Shown: positions 8,617 through 17,585 of the stretch, piece by piece
Layout: each line of letters starts with the position of its first letter
Position numbering within the stretch: position 1 is the stretch's first letter
Source: Verrucomicrobiota bacterium
Lineage (GTDB): Bacteria > Verrucomicrobiota > Verrucomicrobiia > Methylacidiphilales > Verrucolacustridaceae
Length of the DNA stretch: 23,190 nucleotides
Direction: 5' to 3'
NCBI GenBank assembly: GCA_010028775.1
Contig: RHAF01000011.1
Location: 1-23,190 of the forward strand
Translations under genes and position numbers: made by a program
The notes under the pieces: model-generated
Told to the model about the DNA's origin: nothing
Databases searched by the model: none
Seen by the model: only the letters and a program-made list of their open reading frames with translations

Positions 8617-9223
8617 GATGCAGATCCAGCCTTCGGCTCAGGTACCGTTCCGCCCGGATGATGGCACGAAACTTGATCAAATCCTCCTCCATCGAGCTGC
8701 TCAGAATGGTGTAACGATAGCTTTTCCATTCCGCCATCTCGGCATCGGCCGCCTGGATTCTTTTGGCGATCTGTTGGGAACTTTCCGTTCCCCGTCCCTC
8801 CAGCCTTCTCCGCAACTCCTCGAGGTCAGGCGGCATAATGAAAATGTCGGCCAAGGCTTCCTGAATCTTCGGATCCTTGGAACCACGGATCTGCCGGGCA
8901 CCCTGCACATCGATGTCCAGGAGCACATCCCTCCCGGCGGCCAAATGTTCCAATACCGGTCCCTTGGGGGTTCCGTAGTAGTGTCCGTAGACATCGGCAA
9001 ACTCCAACATTTCGCCGGTCTTCATTTTTTTCTCAAAGTCCGTCTTGGCCATGAAAAAATAATCGACCCCGTCCTTCTCCCCGGGGCGTTGAGGCCGGGT
9101 GGTGCAACTGACGGAATAAACCAGGTCGGGAGTTTGCCGGACGTTGGTGCAAAGCGTGGTTTTGCCCGTCCCGGAGGGGGCGGAGACGACAAATAAAATT
9201 CCTGAACGTGTGAAGTTATTCAA
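8609..9223 (-). CDS. gmk: Guanylate kinase
   Basis: Phosphorylates GMP to GDP with ATP. The 204 residues match the family (E. coli 207). The P-loop APSGTGKTT is at residues 15-23. The GMP-binding region follows with SCTTRPQRPGEKDGVDYFF, then FADVYGHYYGTPK and the lid LEGRGTES. The start appears to be TTG at 9223, because no ATG or GTG lies between it and the P-loop. It overlaps the end of yicC by 8 bases, and its own stop overlaps the start of coaC by 8 bases, so expression is probably by translational coupling. The genetic neighbourhood yicC-gmk is widely conserved. Confidence 0.96.
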   Translation of the reverse strand: MNNFTRSGILFVVSAPSGTGKTTLCTNVRQTPDLVYSVSCTTRPQRPGEKDGVDYFFMAKTDFEKKMKTGEMLEFADVYGHYYGTPKGPVLEHLAAGRDVLLDIDVQGARQIRGSKDPKIQEALADIFIMPPDLEELRRRLEGRGTESSQQIAKRIQAADAEMAEWKSYRYTILSSSMEEDLIKFRAIIRAERYLSRRLDLHHG

Positions 9224-10091
9224 GGTTGGCCGCCTGTTCCCGAAGTTTCTCCAACTCCGATTTAAAATCGATCGCGAAGCGGGTCAGACCCAGGTCCCCT
9301 GATTTGGATCCCACGGTGTTCACTTCGCGTTGAAGCTCCTGAATGACGAATTCAAGATTCCTCCCTCCAGGAGCACGTTTTACAGTCAAGCTTTCGGCTT
9401 CGGCCAGATGGGCACGTATCCTGCCCAGTTCCTCGGTCACATCCCCGCGGTCGGCGGCGTTGGCCACCTCGCGAACCATCCGCTCGGGATCCAAATCCAC
9501 CCCTGCCTGCCCCGCAATTTCCTGCAGTCTCTCCTGAAAACGCTTCCCCTGCTTGCGCCTCATTTCAGCCGCCGCTTTTTCCATGCGCCCACGAATGGTT
9601 TCCATTTTTTTTAGGTGCCCACGAAGACTCTGAACCATGTATTGGCCCTCCCGTTCGCGGGATTCGACCATCTTTTTCAACGCTCCCCGGACCCCGGCGA
9701 CGATTTTTCGATCTTCGGCGGGAGCGACCGCCAGCTGGGTGTTCGCCACCACTCCCGGAAGGCTCAGAAGATCCGACCACGCCGGACCACCCTCAACCCC
9801 TATTTTTTTCCCGGCCGCGCGGAGTTGACCGGCATAGAGAGCCGCTTTTTTCAGATCCAAACTTCTTCCATTTTGCGAAGGCGTAGCCTCCACCTGGAGG
9901 GCCACCGTCACTTTGCCCCGGGCCACGGCCTCGGTCACCTCTTCACGGATCGGCCTCTCCAGCCGGGCCAATTCGCCCGGACTATAGACCAAAACCTCCA
10001 GCCCCCTTTTGTTCACCGAACTGACCTCAACCCGAACCCGGGCATGCCGGGTGGACACTTGAACAGAGCCGAAACCGGTCATGCTACGCAT
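9216..10091 (-). CDS. yicC: YicC/YloC-family endoribonuclease
   Basis: The 291-residue protein begins MRSMTGFGS, the family signature, and ends in the DUF1732-type C-terminus (GDLGLTRFAIDFKSELEKLREQ). E. coli YicC (287 residues) acts as an endoribonuclease that promotes decay of certain small RNAs; the role in this organism is inferred. The middle is rich in charged helical sequence (about residues 130-220), as in homologues. The gene starts 31 bases after the stop of the AsmA-like gene and overlaps gmk by 8 bases. It could start three codons later at the second ATG, but the longer version fits the family pattern better. Confidence 0.93.
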   Translation of the reverse strand: MRSMTGFGSVQVSTRHARVRVEVSSVNKRGLEVLVYSPGELARLERPIREEVTEAVARGKVTVALQVEATPSQNGRSLDLKKAALYAGQLRAAGKKIGVEGGPAWSDLLSLPGVVANTQLAVAPAEDRKIVAGVRGALKKMVESREREGQYMVQSLRGHLKKMETIRGRMEKAAAEMRRKQGKRFQERLQEIAGQAGVDLDPERMVREVANAADRGDVTEELGRIRAHLAEAESLTVKRAPGGRNLEFVIQELQREVNTVGSKSGDLGLTRFAIDFKSELEKLREQAANLE

Positions 10092-10122
10092 GCAAAAATC
10101 CTACGGGGAAACCTCCCGCGGT

Positions 10123-13100
10123 TCAAAACCCAATCGCCTTGAAAAGCCCCTGGATCGGAGCGGTCACCGGCTTGGTCAACCCCCCCGAGGCTCCATCGGC
10201 CCCTTGTAAAACACCCGAGGGTGCGTTGAGCAGCAGGTTAATGCCGCCTTCCCTCAGCATCTTACCAATATCCATTTGCACATCAGGGTTGTCGAGGGTG
10301 CCGGTGATGCGGGCGTCGCCCGGAATCTTGGTGTAGTAGTCGTTGCTTTTTCCGATCAGCTGGGTCATGGCTCCCTGGAGTTGGCCGCTGCTTTGCATCG
10401 CCTCTTTGGTCAGGGCAATGCCCAACCTGAAATCCAGGGCCCGGGTGAACCAATTCAGCCAGCCATTCATGCTGGCGGAGATGGCGTTTCCCACCACCTG
10501 CAGGTTGGGCACGGTGATTTTTTCCCCCTCGATCTGAAAATCGGAGCCAAGGTCGTTGATCTCGCTGGAGGCGATATAACCGGACCCAAGGAGAGCGCCG
10601 GTTTTTTGCAGAGCCCGCGCCAGAGAGGGGAGGTTTTCCAAATGGGCCTGATAGAGTCGAAAACTTCCCTGGCCGCTCAGGCTTCGTCGGATTTGCTCAA
10701 GGGAGGATCCGTCCGACCGGACATAGAGCTGCAGGTCCGCCCACCCTCCGATCGGTCCGCGAGCATCGTGGATTGCGTTGCCAAGGATGGCCCCAAGGGG
10801 AAACTTGTTCATCTCCAAGCGGGCCTGGACGTCCCGGCCGGTTTCTGCCGCAAGGATGGAGGCGCGAATCGCACCTCCATCGACCTGGACGGTGGAGGGT
10901 TCCAGAAGAATTTCTTCAGGCCCCAGACTTAACCTAGGAATCCTGACGGGTCCAACCACCGCCTCCTGGACCACGATTTTTTGCAGGGAGGCGGACAGGT
11001 CGATTCTCCAGGAAGTCGAAAGGGGAGCTTGGCTTTTTGCGGGGGCGTCCTGCCAGGGTTGCGTCTGGGCCAACAAACCGCGCAAATCCAAAACCCCGCC
11101 TTTGACCTCAGCCCGAATTGATCCCGGGCTCCATTGGAGAGTGGGAATCCCCACCGGATCGTCCCGATAATCTGGAAATAGGAGCGTCATGTCGCGAAGG
11201 GCAAATCCCTCACTGCGATTGTCATAATCGAAAGCACCGCGGGCTCGGAAAGAAGCCGGAGGAAGTTTGGCATTCTCCACCAATCGAACATCCAACAGGG
11301 TCACATCCGCCTCTCCACTTCCCCCGTGCTCCCCGGGTTCCCAGAAACCTTCGCCCAGGATCACATCTCCATCCAGCCAACGGACCGGACTCAGCCAAGG
11401 GAAGGAAAGGGTCTGCACCCAACCATCGGAGATCCGTCCACCTTCCCAGGCGACTGCGCCCTTTTTTGCCCAGGCGACCTTGTTGAGCTCAAGATTTCCT
11501 CCCGGGCCATCTGCCACCAAATGCACCTCGTCGACGGATTTGAGCCCACCCTCCCACTCGATAATTCCCTGACTTTTGACATTCACCCCTCCAAGAACAC
11601 CGATTTTCGGCAGCTGCGCCTGCAGTTTCTTGATCACCACGCTGTAACCGATTTTTTGTGCGCCCTTGGCCTCATCGGTTGCCTCGGCCTGGAACTCCAT
11701 CGCACCGCCCGAAAGATAGGAACCCAAATCGGGGAAGTTCTTTGAGGCAACGGAAAGATCCACTTTTCCCAGAACCACCACTCCGGGATGCGGACTTTTT
11801 TCGGCCGTAAGGGTCAGCCAGTTGACGCCCTCCTGCTGGGCCAGGATTTCGGTTTTCTCGATCTTCCAGCCCCGGTCGGAATCCAAGGATACGTCCGCCT
11901 GCAGATGAACCTGATTGGAGGGAAGTTCAACCTTGGGCAGATGAATCATCAGATCGGGGATCTGCAGGTTGGCCTCTCCACGCAAGGTTCCGCGCTGGGG
12001 CTCGTTAAAAACCCTCACCGACCCGGAGACGGTTCCCAATACTGAACTTTCAGAGGCCTGGGGAAGAATCAGGGGGGTAAACAATCCCATCGGCCACCCC
12101 TGAAACTGGATGGAGGCGGAGGAGGATTCTTTTCCTGCCGGCTTCCATCGGCCGTCCGAATTCTTTTCCACCACAATTGGATGATCCAGCGAAGCCACCA
12201 CCGCATCCGAACCATCCCGGTGACGGGCCTGGAGGGACAAGGCATCCACCAATAGAACTCCATAGGAGCTGGACGGCCAGGAAACCTGAATGGCGCCGTC
12301 AACCGCGGAGAAATCCACCGGGCGCGAATGACCCGGAATTCCCGTCTCAACCTTCAGATCCCCGTGCAGCTCGGCTTGGACCCGGTCCTGGTTTTTTTTT
12401 CGGGTGTATTCAAAGGTTCCCAAGGCTGATGCCTGATCCCATTTCCAATCCGGGGTGACGATCTTGAGGATCGGGACCAAGAGTGCGGATTCCGCCCTCT
12501 TAAGATGGAGCCTCAGTCCTCCCTCCCCCGCCGGGATATTCCAATCCAGCGCGGCCTCACCCTCCAAAAGGGACACTCCACCACGATTGGCCTGCAGGTT
12601 GATTGGCGACGATTTCCAGACCCCTTTCTCGTTTTTGATTTCCGTGGAAATCCTCGCTTTCCATGGATCCGCGGTCTCCCCTGGCCAGCGCATCCCGTCG
12701 AGGCTCAATGAAGCCAACCCCCCTCCCGTTTCATGGAGATGGCCGGAATATTCAACGTGGAGCTTCGCCTGCCCAGTCGCCGGCCAGAATTTGGCTCCGG
12801 ACCAAGCTTGGGCCAATCCGTCCAAACCCGCACCGCCATCCGCCAGCACCCATCCCGTACCCTTCTCCCCGTCCCACTCCCCCTGCAGTTTAGCCGTAAG
12901 ATCCGTCGGCTGCCCACCATCCCACGCGCCGGCAAGGTTGGCTTCCTCAAGCTTGAACTTGCCCAACTCGCTCATGTTTCCATGAAAATCCACCGAGGCG
13001 GAATCGATCCGCAGGCTCCCTCCGATGAGCGGTCCGGAAGCGTTCATCGCACGGCTGTCCAAACGCCCGGTCAGCTCAACTCGGGTGCCCCGGATCTGTG

Positions 13101-14409
13101 CCTGGCCGATGGCGGAAAGTTGCCCCCCCTGCACTTTCAGCTGATTCGGCGAAACCAGCCATGGCGCAAGGGCCGCCAACTCCAGCCCACGCAGAGCCCA
13201 GTCCAGCGCCGCCGGGTCATCGGTGGTTACCTGCTTTCCGGCAAATCGAAACAAGGTCGGACGACTTAAAGCAAGGGTCATATCCTGGGACTGCCCCTGG
13301 ATCCCGAGGGAAGACTGCAGACTTTCCCATCGGAATATTTTTTCCTTCGCCGCCCACGAACCCGTGCTGGCAAAGCTAAAATCCGATGGCCGTCGCGGCC
13401 AGCCAGGGCCAACAGCCGGTGTCATCTGAATCCCGTGGCCCACCAAAGCAATGGAGCCGGCGACCGCCTGATTTTCACCACCGTTCAGATTGACCGTCCC
13501 ACCCAGGGTTCCACCCAGCGCCTTGATTCCCCGCGATTGAAAAAGAATCCCAAAGCCACCGAGCCCAAGTGGTTCGAGATTCGCGCCCAGCCTCCAACCT
13601 CCTGATTTTTCCACTTCACCGTTGATACGGATCACCACCGGCGCCACTCCAACCCCTTGCCAGGTGGTGCGCAACTCCCGCAAGGTCCAGTCCCCCGCCG
13701 GGGAAAGCAGGGCCTCTCCCCGAGTCTCCAAACGGCACGGAACCACCATCTCCAAAGGGGAAAAATCCTCCACCTTGCCGACCTCCGCGATCAAGGAGAG
13801 ATCCCACCTGTCGCCGCCACCCGCCCCGGGACTCTTTTGGGCGGACCAGGAGGTTTCGCCTCCAATCTCCTGCCGCCCCGGACCGCTCCAACTTAAACGA
13901 GCGACTTTTCCGCTCACCAGGGTGGGTGTTCGCCCATCCCAACCCCGGGCTTCTGCCGCCACCCCTCCCAGGATCCACGCACCCTGATCCATTCTCAATC
14001 TGCCTTCGGTGATCTGCAGGGATGCCTCCTGAAGTTTTAAGGGAAGTTTCCAAGATCCTGAGGACTTGGGTGGCCGGCTTTCGCCCAATTCCAGATCGAT
14101 CAGCCCGAGCTTCATCTGTAACCGCTTGATTTCGATGACTCCGGCAAGCAGGGAGCCTGGACTGATCTCCAACACCGCAGAATCAAGGGCCAGACGCGAC
14201 TTTTCAGGATTTACGGCCTCCAAGTGACGAATCTCCGCTTTTCCCGTGAAGGTGATGCGGGCGGACTCGGCCTTGGCCTTCCAACCGATGAGGCGGGCTC
14301 CCACCGGCAGGGTGATCCCACAAAATACCGCAGGCTCAAAGACCAGGGTCGTCAAGACCCCAAAAAACGCAACCAAGACGGTTAAGACTTTCTTTCCTGT
14401 TTTTGCCAT
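10123..14409 (-). CDS. Large AsmA/TamB-like envelope protein
   Basis: This 1428-residue protein has a single N-terminal hydrophobic anchor (about residues 9-24, after MAKTGKK) and otherwise long beta-rich sequence. That is the layout of AsmA-like proteins, which form periplasmic lipid-transfer bridges to the outer membrane. The last 200 residues match the AsmA C-terminal pattern: SLSGQGSFRLYQAHLENLPS, then FQIEGEKITVPNLQVVGNAI, a GWLNWFTRALDFRLGI repeat end, and a final GTLDNPDVQ. The body is too divergent for me to subdivide. TTG at 14415 is an alternative start two codons upstream; I prefer the ATG. It leads the minus-strand run and shares a 92-base divergent gap with the kinase gene. Transport of phospholipid, or of hopanoid, is inference only. 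Much longer than E. coli AsmA (about 617 residues). Confidence 0.8.
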   Translation of the reverse strand: MAKTGKKVLTVLVAFFGVLTTLVFEPAVFCGITLPVGARLIGWKAKAESARITFTGKAEIRHLEAVNPEKSRLALDSAVLEISPGSLLAGVIEIKRLQMKLGLIDLELGESRPPKSSGSWKLPLKLQEASLQITEGRLRMDQGAWILGGVAAEARGWDGRTPTLVSGKVARLSWSGPGRQEIGGETSWSAQKSPGAGGGDRWDLSLIAEVGKVEDFSPLEMVVPCRLETRGEALLSPAGDWTLRELRTTWQGVGVAPVVIRINGEVEKSGGWRLGANLEPLGLGGFGILFQSRGIKALGGTLGGTVNLNGGENQAVAGSIALVGHGIQMTPAVGPGWPRRPSDFSFASTGSWAAKEKIFRWESLQSSLGIQGQSQDMTLALSRPTLFRFAGKQVTTDDPAALDWALRGLELAALAPWLVSPNQLKVQGGQLSAIGQAQIRGTRVELTGRLDSRAMNASGPLIGGSLRIDSASVDFHGNMSELGKFKLEEANLAGAWDGGQPTDLTAKLQGEWDGEKGTGWVLADGGAGLDGLAQAWSGAKFWPATGQAKLHVEYSGHLHETGGGLASLSLDGMRWPGETADPWKARISTEIKNEKGVWKSSPINLQANRGGVSLLEGEAALDWNIPAGEGGLRLHLKRAESALLVPILKIVTPDWKWDQASALGTFEYTRKKNQDRVQAELHGDLKVETGIPGHSRPVDFSAVDGAIQVSWPSSSYGVLLVDALSLQARHRDGSDAVVASLDHPIVVEKNSDGRWKPAGKESSSASIQFQGWPMGLFTPLILPQASESSVLGTVSGSVRVFNEPQRGTLRGEANLQIPDLMIHLPKVELPSNQVHLQADVSLDSDRGWKIEKTEILAQQEGVNWLTLTAEKSPHPGVVVLGKVDLSVASKNFPDLGSYLSGGAMEFQAEATDEAKGAQKIGYSVVIKKLQAQLPKIGVLGGVNVKSQGIIEWEGGLKSVDEVHLVADGPGGNLELNKVAWAKKGAVAWEGGRISDGWVQTLSFPWLSPVRWLDGDVILGEGFWEPGEHGGSGEADVTLLDVRLVENAKLPPASFRARGAFDYDNRSEGFALRDMTLLFPDYRDDPVGIPTLQWSPGSIRAEVKGGVLDLRGLLAQTQPWQDAPAKSQAPLSTSWRIDLSASLQKIVVQEAVVGPVRIPRLSLGPEEILLEPSTVQVDGGAIRASILAAETGRDVQARLEMNKFPLGAILGNAIHDARGPIGGWADLQLYVRSDGSSLEQIRRSLSGQGSFRLYQAHLENLPSLARALQKTGALLGSGYIASSEINDLGSDFQIEGEKITVPNLQVVGNAISASMNGWLNWFTRALDFRLGIALTKEAMQSSGQLQGAMTQLIGKSNDYYTKIPGDARITGTLDNPDVQMDIGKMLREGGINLLLNAPSGVLQGADGASGGLTKPVTAPIQGLFKAIGF

Positions 14410-14490
14410 ATCCAAGACCCCATAGGATGCCCCGCCCCAACACCCAACGGCAACTCCGACAATGTCTCGTTCTGTTGTAACCCATGTTCT

Positions 14491-14496
14491 AAGGTG
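14491..14496 (+). promoter_or_regulatory. Ribosome binding site of the kinase gene
   Basis: AAGGTG lies five bases before the ATG at 14502. It is one of the clearest ribosome sites in the window and fixes the start. Confidence 0.6.
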
Positions 14497-14501
14497 CTCG
14501 T

Positions 14502-15467
14502 ATGAACGCGTGGAAGGGCGCCCAACGTTTTACCCTCAAGCCACTCCATGCCCCGCAAGGCTTTCTAAGCCGGATCTTTGAGGCGACTCCCAAGGGGGAT
14601 TCGCGACGCTACATCCTGAAAATCGGCCCTGACCAGCCCCTTGCAAGGACCTTCTCCCGCAAGGTCCGGGCCTTTCAGCGGGAGTCTGCCGTTTACCGGC
14701 TTTTAAAAAACCATGCCTCCCTGCCCGTTCCCCGCTGTTTCGCTTCGGTGGCCACCTCGGGTGGATCCGACGGTCTGATTTTGATGGAAAGAACATATCC
14801 GGCCCGGGCGGGTGACCAAATCCAAGGCCTGTCTTTCCGCCAGTTGGCTTCCGCCATTCGCTCCGTGGGCAAGATCCATGCCCGTTTCTGGAACCAACCC
14901 GCCCTGCTAAAAAACAGGTTCCTCCCCCTGCACCGATATAACCTTGCGCACCAAATCAAACATTCGGTTCCCATCTTTCTACGGAATTGCCGGTCTTGGC
15001 TTTCCAATCCGGAGGCCGAAAAGGTGTCCCACCTTCCGAGAATCATCGGGCCTGCGCTTCGACAGGCAAAGAAAAGCCCGGTCACTCTCGTTCATGGCGA
15101 TCTGCGGGCCGATAATCTCCTGTTTTCCGGCCAGCAAGCCATTCTTCTGGATTGGCAGATGGCCACACGCGGCATGGGAGCCTTCGATTTGGCCCGCCTC
15201 ATCGGAGGTAGCCGTTCCGGGGACCTCTCTGCCGGGAACCAACACCGTTTGGTGATCATTTGGCATCGGACCCTGCTTCGGCACGGGGTGCGGGGCTATT
15301 CTGCCGAGGCCGCCTGGCGGGATTACCTTCATGGCGTGAGGCTGAGCCTGTCGATTCCCCTGACCAATGCTGTCCAGTTGGCCCGATTCTCCCCGCGAGG
15401 TCGAAAGATATCCAGACGGATGGTTCGCCGATTTTTGGGAAATGGCCTCCGTCTGGGCCTGGTTTAG
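14502..15467 (+). CDS. APH-like phosphotransferase (protein-kinase fold)
   Basis: A 321-residue small-molecule kinase of the aminoglycoside phosphotransferase/EcKinase clan. Visible are the ATP-binding lysine K40 in RYILKIG, the Brenner motif HGDLRADN with H198, D200 and N205, and the metal-binding D217 in ILLDWQ, followed by GAFDLARLIGG. The substrate is unknown. Relatives phosphorylate sugars, choline, lipids or antibiotics, and nothing here favours resistance. It stands alone on the plus strand, divergent from the AsmA-like gene. Its TAG stop interlocks with the trpB stop (shared TTAG at 15464-15467), leaving no room for a terminator between them. Confidence 0.88.
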   Translation: MNAWKGAQRFTLKPLHAPQGFLSRIFEATPKGDSRRYILKIGPDQPLARTFSRKVRAFQRESAVYRLLKNHASLPVPRCFASVATSGGSDGLILMERTYPARAGDQIQGLSFRQLASAIRSVGKIHARFWNQPALLKNRFLPLHRYNLAHQIKHSVPIFLRNCRSWLSNPEAEKVSHLPRIIGPALRQAKKSPVTLVHGDLRADNLLFSGQQAILLDWQMATRGMGAFDLARLIGGSRSGDLSAGNQHRLVIIWHRTLLRHGVRGYSAEAAWRDYLHGVRLSLSIPLTNAVQLARFSPRGRKISRRMVRRFLGNGLRLGLV

Positions 15468-16648
15468 CTTTTCAGAAGAAACCGGGCGGCCTCGTTCACG
15501 TCCTTGTCGCCCCGCCCGGAAAGATTCACCAAAAGAATCTGTTCCTTTTTCAATTTAGGGGCCTCCTTCATGGCAAAGGCCACCGCGTGCGCCGTCTCCA
15601 AAGCCGGCAAGATTCCCTCCACCTTTCCCAGTTTGGAAAAGGCATCCAAGGCCTCGTCATCGGTGGCGTAGGTGTATTCCGCACGACCGATCTCCCGCAG
15701 ATGGCAGTGTTCCGGCCCCACCGCGGCGTAATCCAAACCGGCGGACACGTCGGAGTTCTGCAAAAGAAAGGATTTGGATCCCTGGAGCACCCCAAGTTTT
15801 CCGCCCTGGAAACGGGCGGCGTGCCGCCCCGGCTTAATGCCCTCGCCCCCGGCCTCCACCCCCACCAAACGGACTTTCGGTTCATCGAGAAACGCGTAAA
15901 AGATGCCGATGGCGTTGCTACCGCCCCCCACGCATGCACAGATCACGTCCGGGAGTTTTCCCTCCCGATCCATCAGCTGGGTCCGGGCCTCCTCCCCGAT
16001 CACCCGGTGAAACTCCCTTACCATGTAGGGATACGGATGGGCCCCATAAGCGGTGCCGAGAACGTAATGGGTGGTCCGGACGTTGGTCACCCAGTCACGC
16101 ATCGCCTCGTTGACCGCTTCCTTGAGTGTTTTTTGTCCCGCCGTCACTCCAACCACCCGGGCCCCCAGCATGCGCATGCGGGTCACGTTCAGCGCCTGAC
16201 GCCGCATGTCCTCCTCCCCCATGTAAATAACGCATTCCATCCCATACCGGGCCGCCATGGTGGCGGTGGCCACACCGTGCTGCCCGGCTCCCGTCTCCGC
16301 AATGATCCTCTTTTTTCCCATCCGACGCGCCAGCAAGACCTGGCCGAGGGCATTGTTGATTTTATGGGCACCGGTATGGAGCAAGTCCTCCCGTTTGAGA
16401 TAAATTTTGGCACCCCCACAATGTTGGGTGAGCCGCTCGGCAAAATAAAGTGGGGTGGGACGACCGGTGAAGTCACGCCGCATCTCCTTGAGCTCCCGCT
16501 GAAATTCGGGATCCTTCCGGGCTTTGGCAAACTCCGCCGCCAACTCCTCCAGGGGAGCCACTAGGGTCTCCGGAACGTACCTGCCTCCGAACTCCCCGAA
16601 ATGACCCGAGGCGTCCGGTCCCTCCGGCAAGACGGTGGTTTTGTTCAT
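15464..16648 (-). CDS. trpB: Tryptophan synthase beta chain
   Basis: Condenses indole and L-serine to L-tryptophan, normally in an alpha2-beta2 complex with TrpA. The 394 residues are typical of TrpB1. Motifs are HFGEFGGRYVPETL near the N-terminus, the PLP lysine K96 in LLHTGAHKINN, E118 in ETGAGQHG, and the PLP-phosphate loop GGGSNA at 241-246. The frame stays open upstream to 16735, but the ATG at 16648 (MNKTTVL) gives the normal length, while the extension is unlike the family. trpA is not adjacent: the next gene downstream is the convergent kinase. Upstream is a 148-base gap to trpC, holding a possible terminator, so trpB may have its own promoter. Confidence 0.97.
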   Translation of the reverse strand: MNKTTVLPEGPDASGHFGEFGGRYVPETLVAPLEELAAEFAKARKDPEFQRELKEMRRDFTGRPTPLYFAERLTQHCGGAKIYLKREDLLHTGAHKINNALGQVLLARRMGKKRIIAETGAGQHGVATATMAARYGMECVIYMGEEDMRRQALNVTRMRMLGARVVGVTAGQKTLKEAVNEAMRDWVTNVRTTHYVLGTAYGAHPYPYMVREFHRVIGEEARTQLMDREGKLPDVICACVGGGSNAIGIFYAFLDEPKVRLVGVEAGGEGIKPGRHAARFQGGKLGVLQGSKSFLLQNSDVSAGLDYAAVGPEHCHLREIGRAEYTYATDDEALDAFSKLGKVEGILPALETAHAVAFAMKEAPKLKKEQILLVNLSGRGDKDVNEAARFLLKS

Positions 16649-16743
16649 CAGCCCAGTGTAACCCAAAAAATGAAGAATAGGTAGGCCGCTTCTGGCAAAG
16701 GGGTGCCGCCATTTGCCCAACGATCCCAACACCACCCTGCCCC

Positions 16744-16764
16744 AAAAACACCCCAGGTCTGGGG
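16744..16764 (-). terminator. Possible hairpin terminator between trpC and trpB
   Basis: A perfect inverted repeat ccccag-gt-ctgggg spans 16751-16764. On the minus strand it is followed after two bases by five T (16744-16748), then by GGGG. The stem is short (five pairs with a four-base loop) and the T run is short. It could end or attenuate transcription leaving trpC, which stops at 16797. Alternative pairings with nearby G and C runs (16761-16790) are possible, so this may be an attenuator-like region. Confidence 0.35.
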
Positions 16765-16796
16765 CCCCGGCACTGGGAGTCCCTTGGGGGCAATCT

Positions 16797-17585
16797 TTAG
16801 CTTTTTTTTCTCAAGCGGCTGAGGGCCGCTGCCGGATCTCCGTCGCGCATCAGGGATTCCCCAATCAGGAAGCAATGGATTCCCTGCTCCACCACATATT
16901 TGACATCCTCTTTCGTTCGGATCCCGCTCTCACTGATTCCCAGACAGTCGGCGGGGATTTCCGGGGCCAGTTCCTCCGTGGTTTTGAGGTTCACCTCGAA
17001 GGTGCGCAAGTTGCGATTGTTGATCCCAATGATATCCGCCCCGATTTCCAAAGCCCGATCCATCTCCCGCAGATCGTGGACTTCCACCAGGACATCCGAC
17101 TGCAGGGTCCGGCCCAACTCGTACAATTTCTTCAGCTCCTCGTCGCTCAAAGCCGCCACAATCAGAAGAAAAGCGTCCGCACCACTGGCGACACTCTCGT
17201 AGACCTGGGCCTCGGTCAGGATAAAGTCCTTCCGCAGGACCGGAATCTTCACTTCCTCCCTCACCTTGAGCAAATCCCCGAGGCTTCCCTTGAAATATTC
17301 ACAGTCCGTCAGGACGGAGACCGCACCGGCACCGCCTTTTTCGTACAGCTTCGCCTGGGAGACCGGATTGTAGGTCCCGGCAATGTTCCCGGCGGTGGGA
17401 GAGGCGGCTTTGCACTCAGCAATGACGGTGATCACCCCGGGTTGATACAGATTCCTGCGGAATCCGCGAAATTCGTCCCGCTGTAGGGCTTGTCGGCGCA
17501 ACTCGCTTTTTTTGACTTCGATCGCCTCCGCCTCTTTTCGCTTGTTGGCCAAAATGGCCTCCAACCGGTCCCCACCACGGCTCAT
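16797..17585 (-). CDS. trpC: Indole-3-glycerol phosphate synthase
   Basis: Closes the indole ring from CdRP in tryptophan synthesis. It is a 262-residue TIM barrel, the monofunctional form without a TrpF fusion. Motifs in order are IAECKAASPTAG (K59 binds substrate), LTDCEYFKGS, LRKDFI with the catalytic K119, VEVHD with E168, GINNRNL with N190, GISESGI and LIGESLM. The usual IAEIK is IAECK here, a mild change. The ATG at 17585 overlaps the prfB stop as ATGA, so its translation is probably coupled to that of release factor 2. trpF, trpD and trpA are not in the window. Confidence 0.97.
   Translation of the reverse strand: MSRGGDRLEAILANKRKEAEAIEVKKSELRRQALQRDEFRGFRRNLYQPGVITVIAECKAASPTAGNIAGTYNPVSQAKLYEKGGAGAVSVLTDCEYFKGSLGDLLKVREEVKIPVLRKDFILTEAQVYESVASGADAFLLIVAALSDEELKKLYELGRTLQSDVLVEVHDLREMDRALEIGADIIGINNRNLRTFEVNLKTTEELAPEIPADCLGISESGIRTKEDVKYVVEQGIHCFLIGESLMRDGDPAAALSRLRKKS

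Noticed and set aside
10094..10118. Hairpin-like ggga/tccc with a following T run between the AsmA-like gene and yicC
   Set aside because: The stem is only four pairs and the 31-base spacing suggests co-transcription, so it is too weak to call a terminator.
16649..16735. 29-codon upstream extension of trpB
   Set aside because: The family starts near MNKTTVL. The extension has no similarity and lies in the structured gap.
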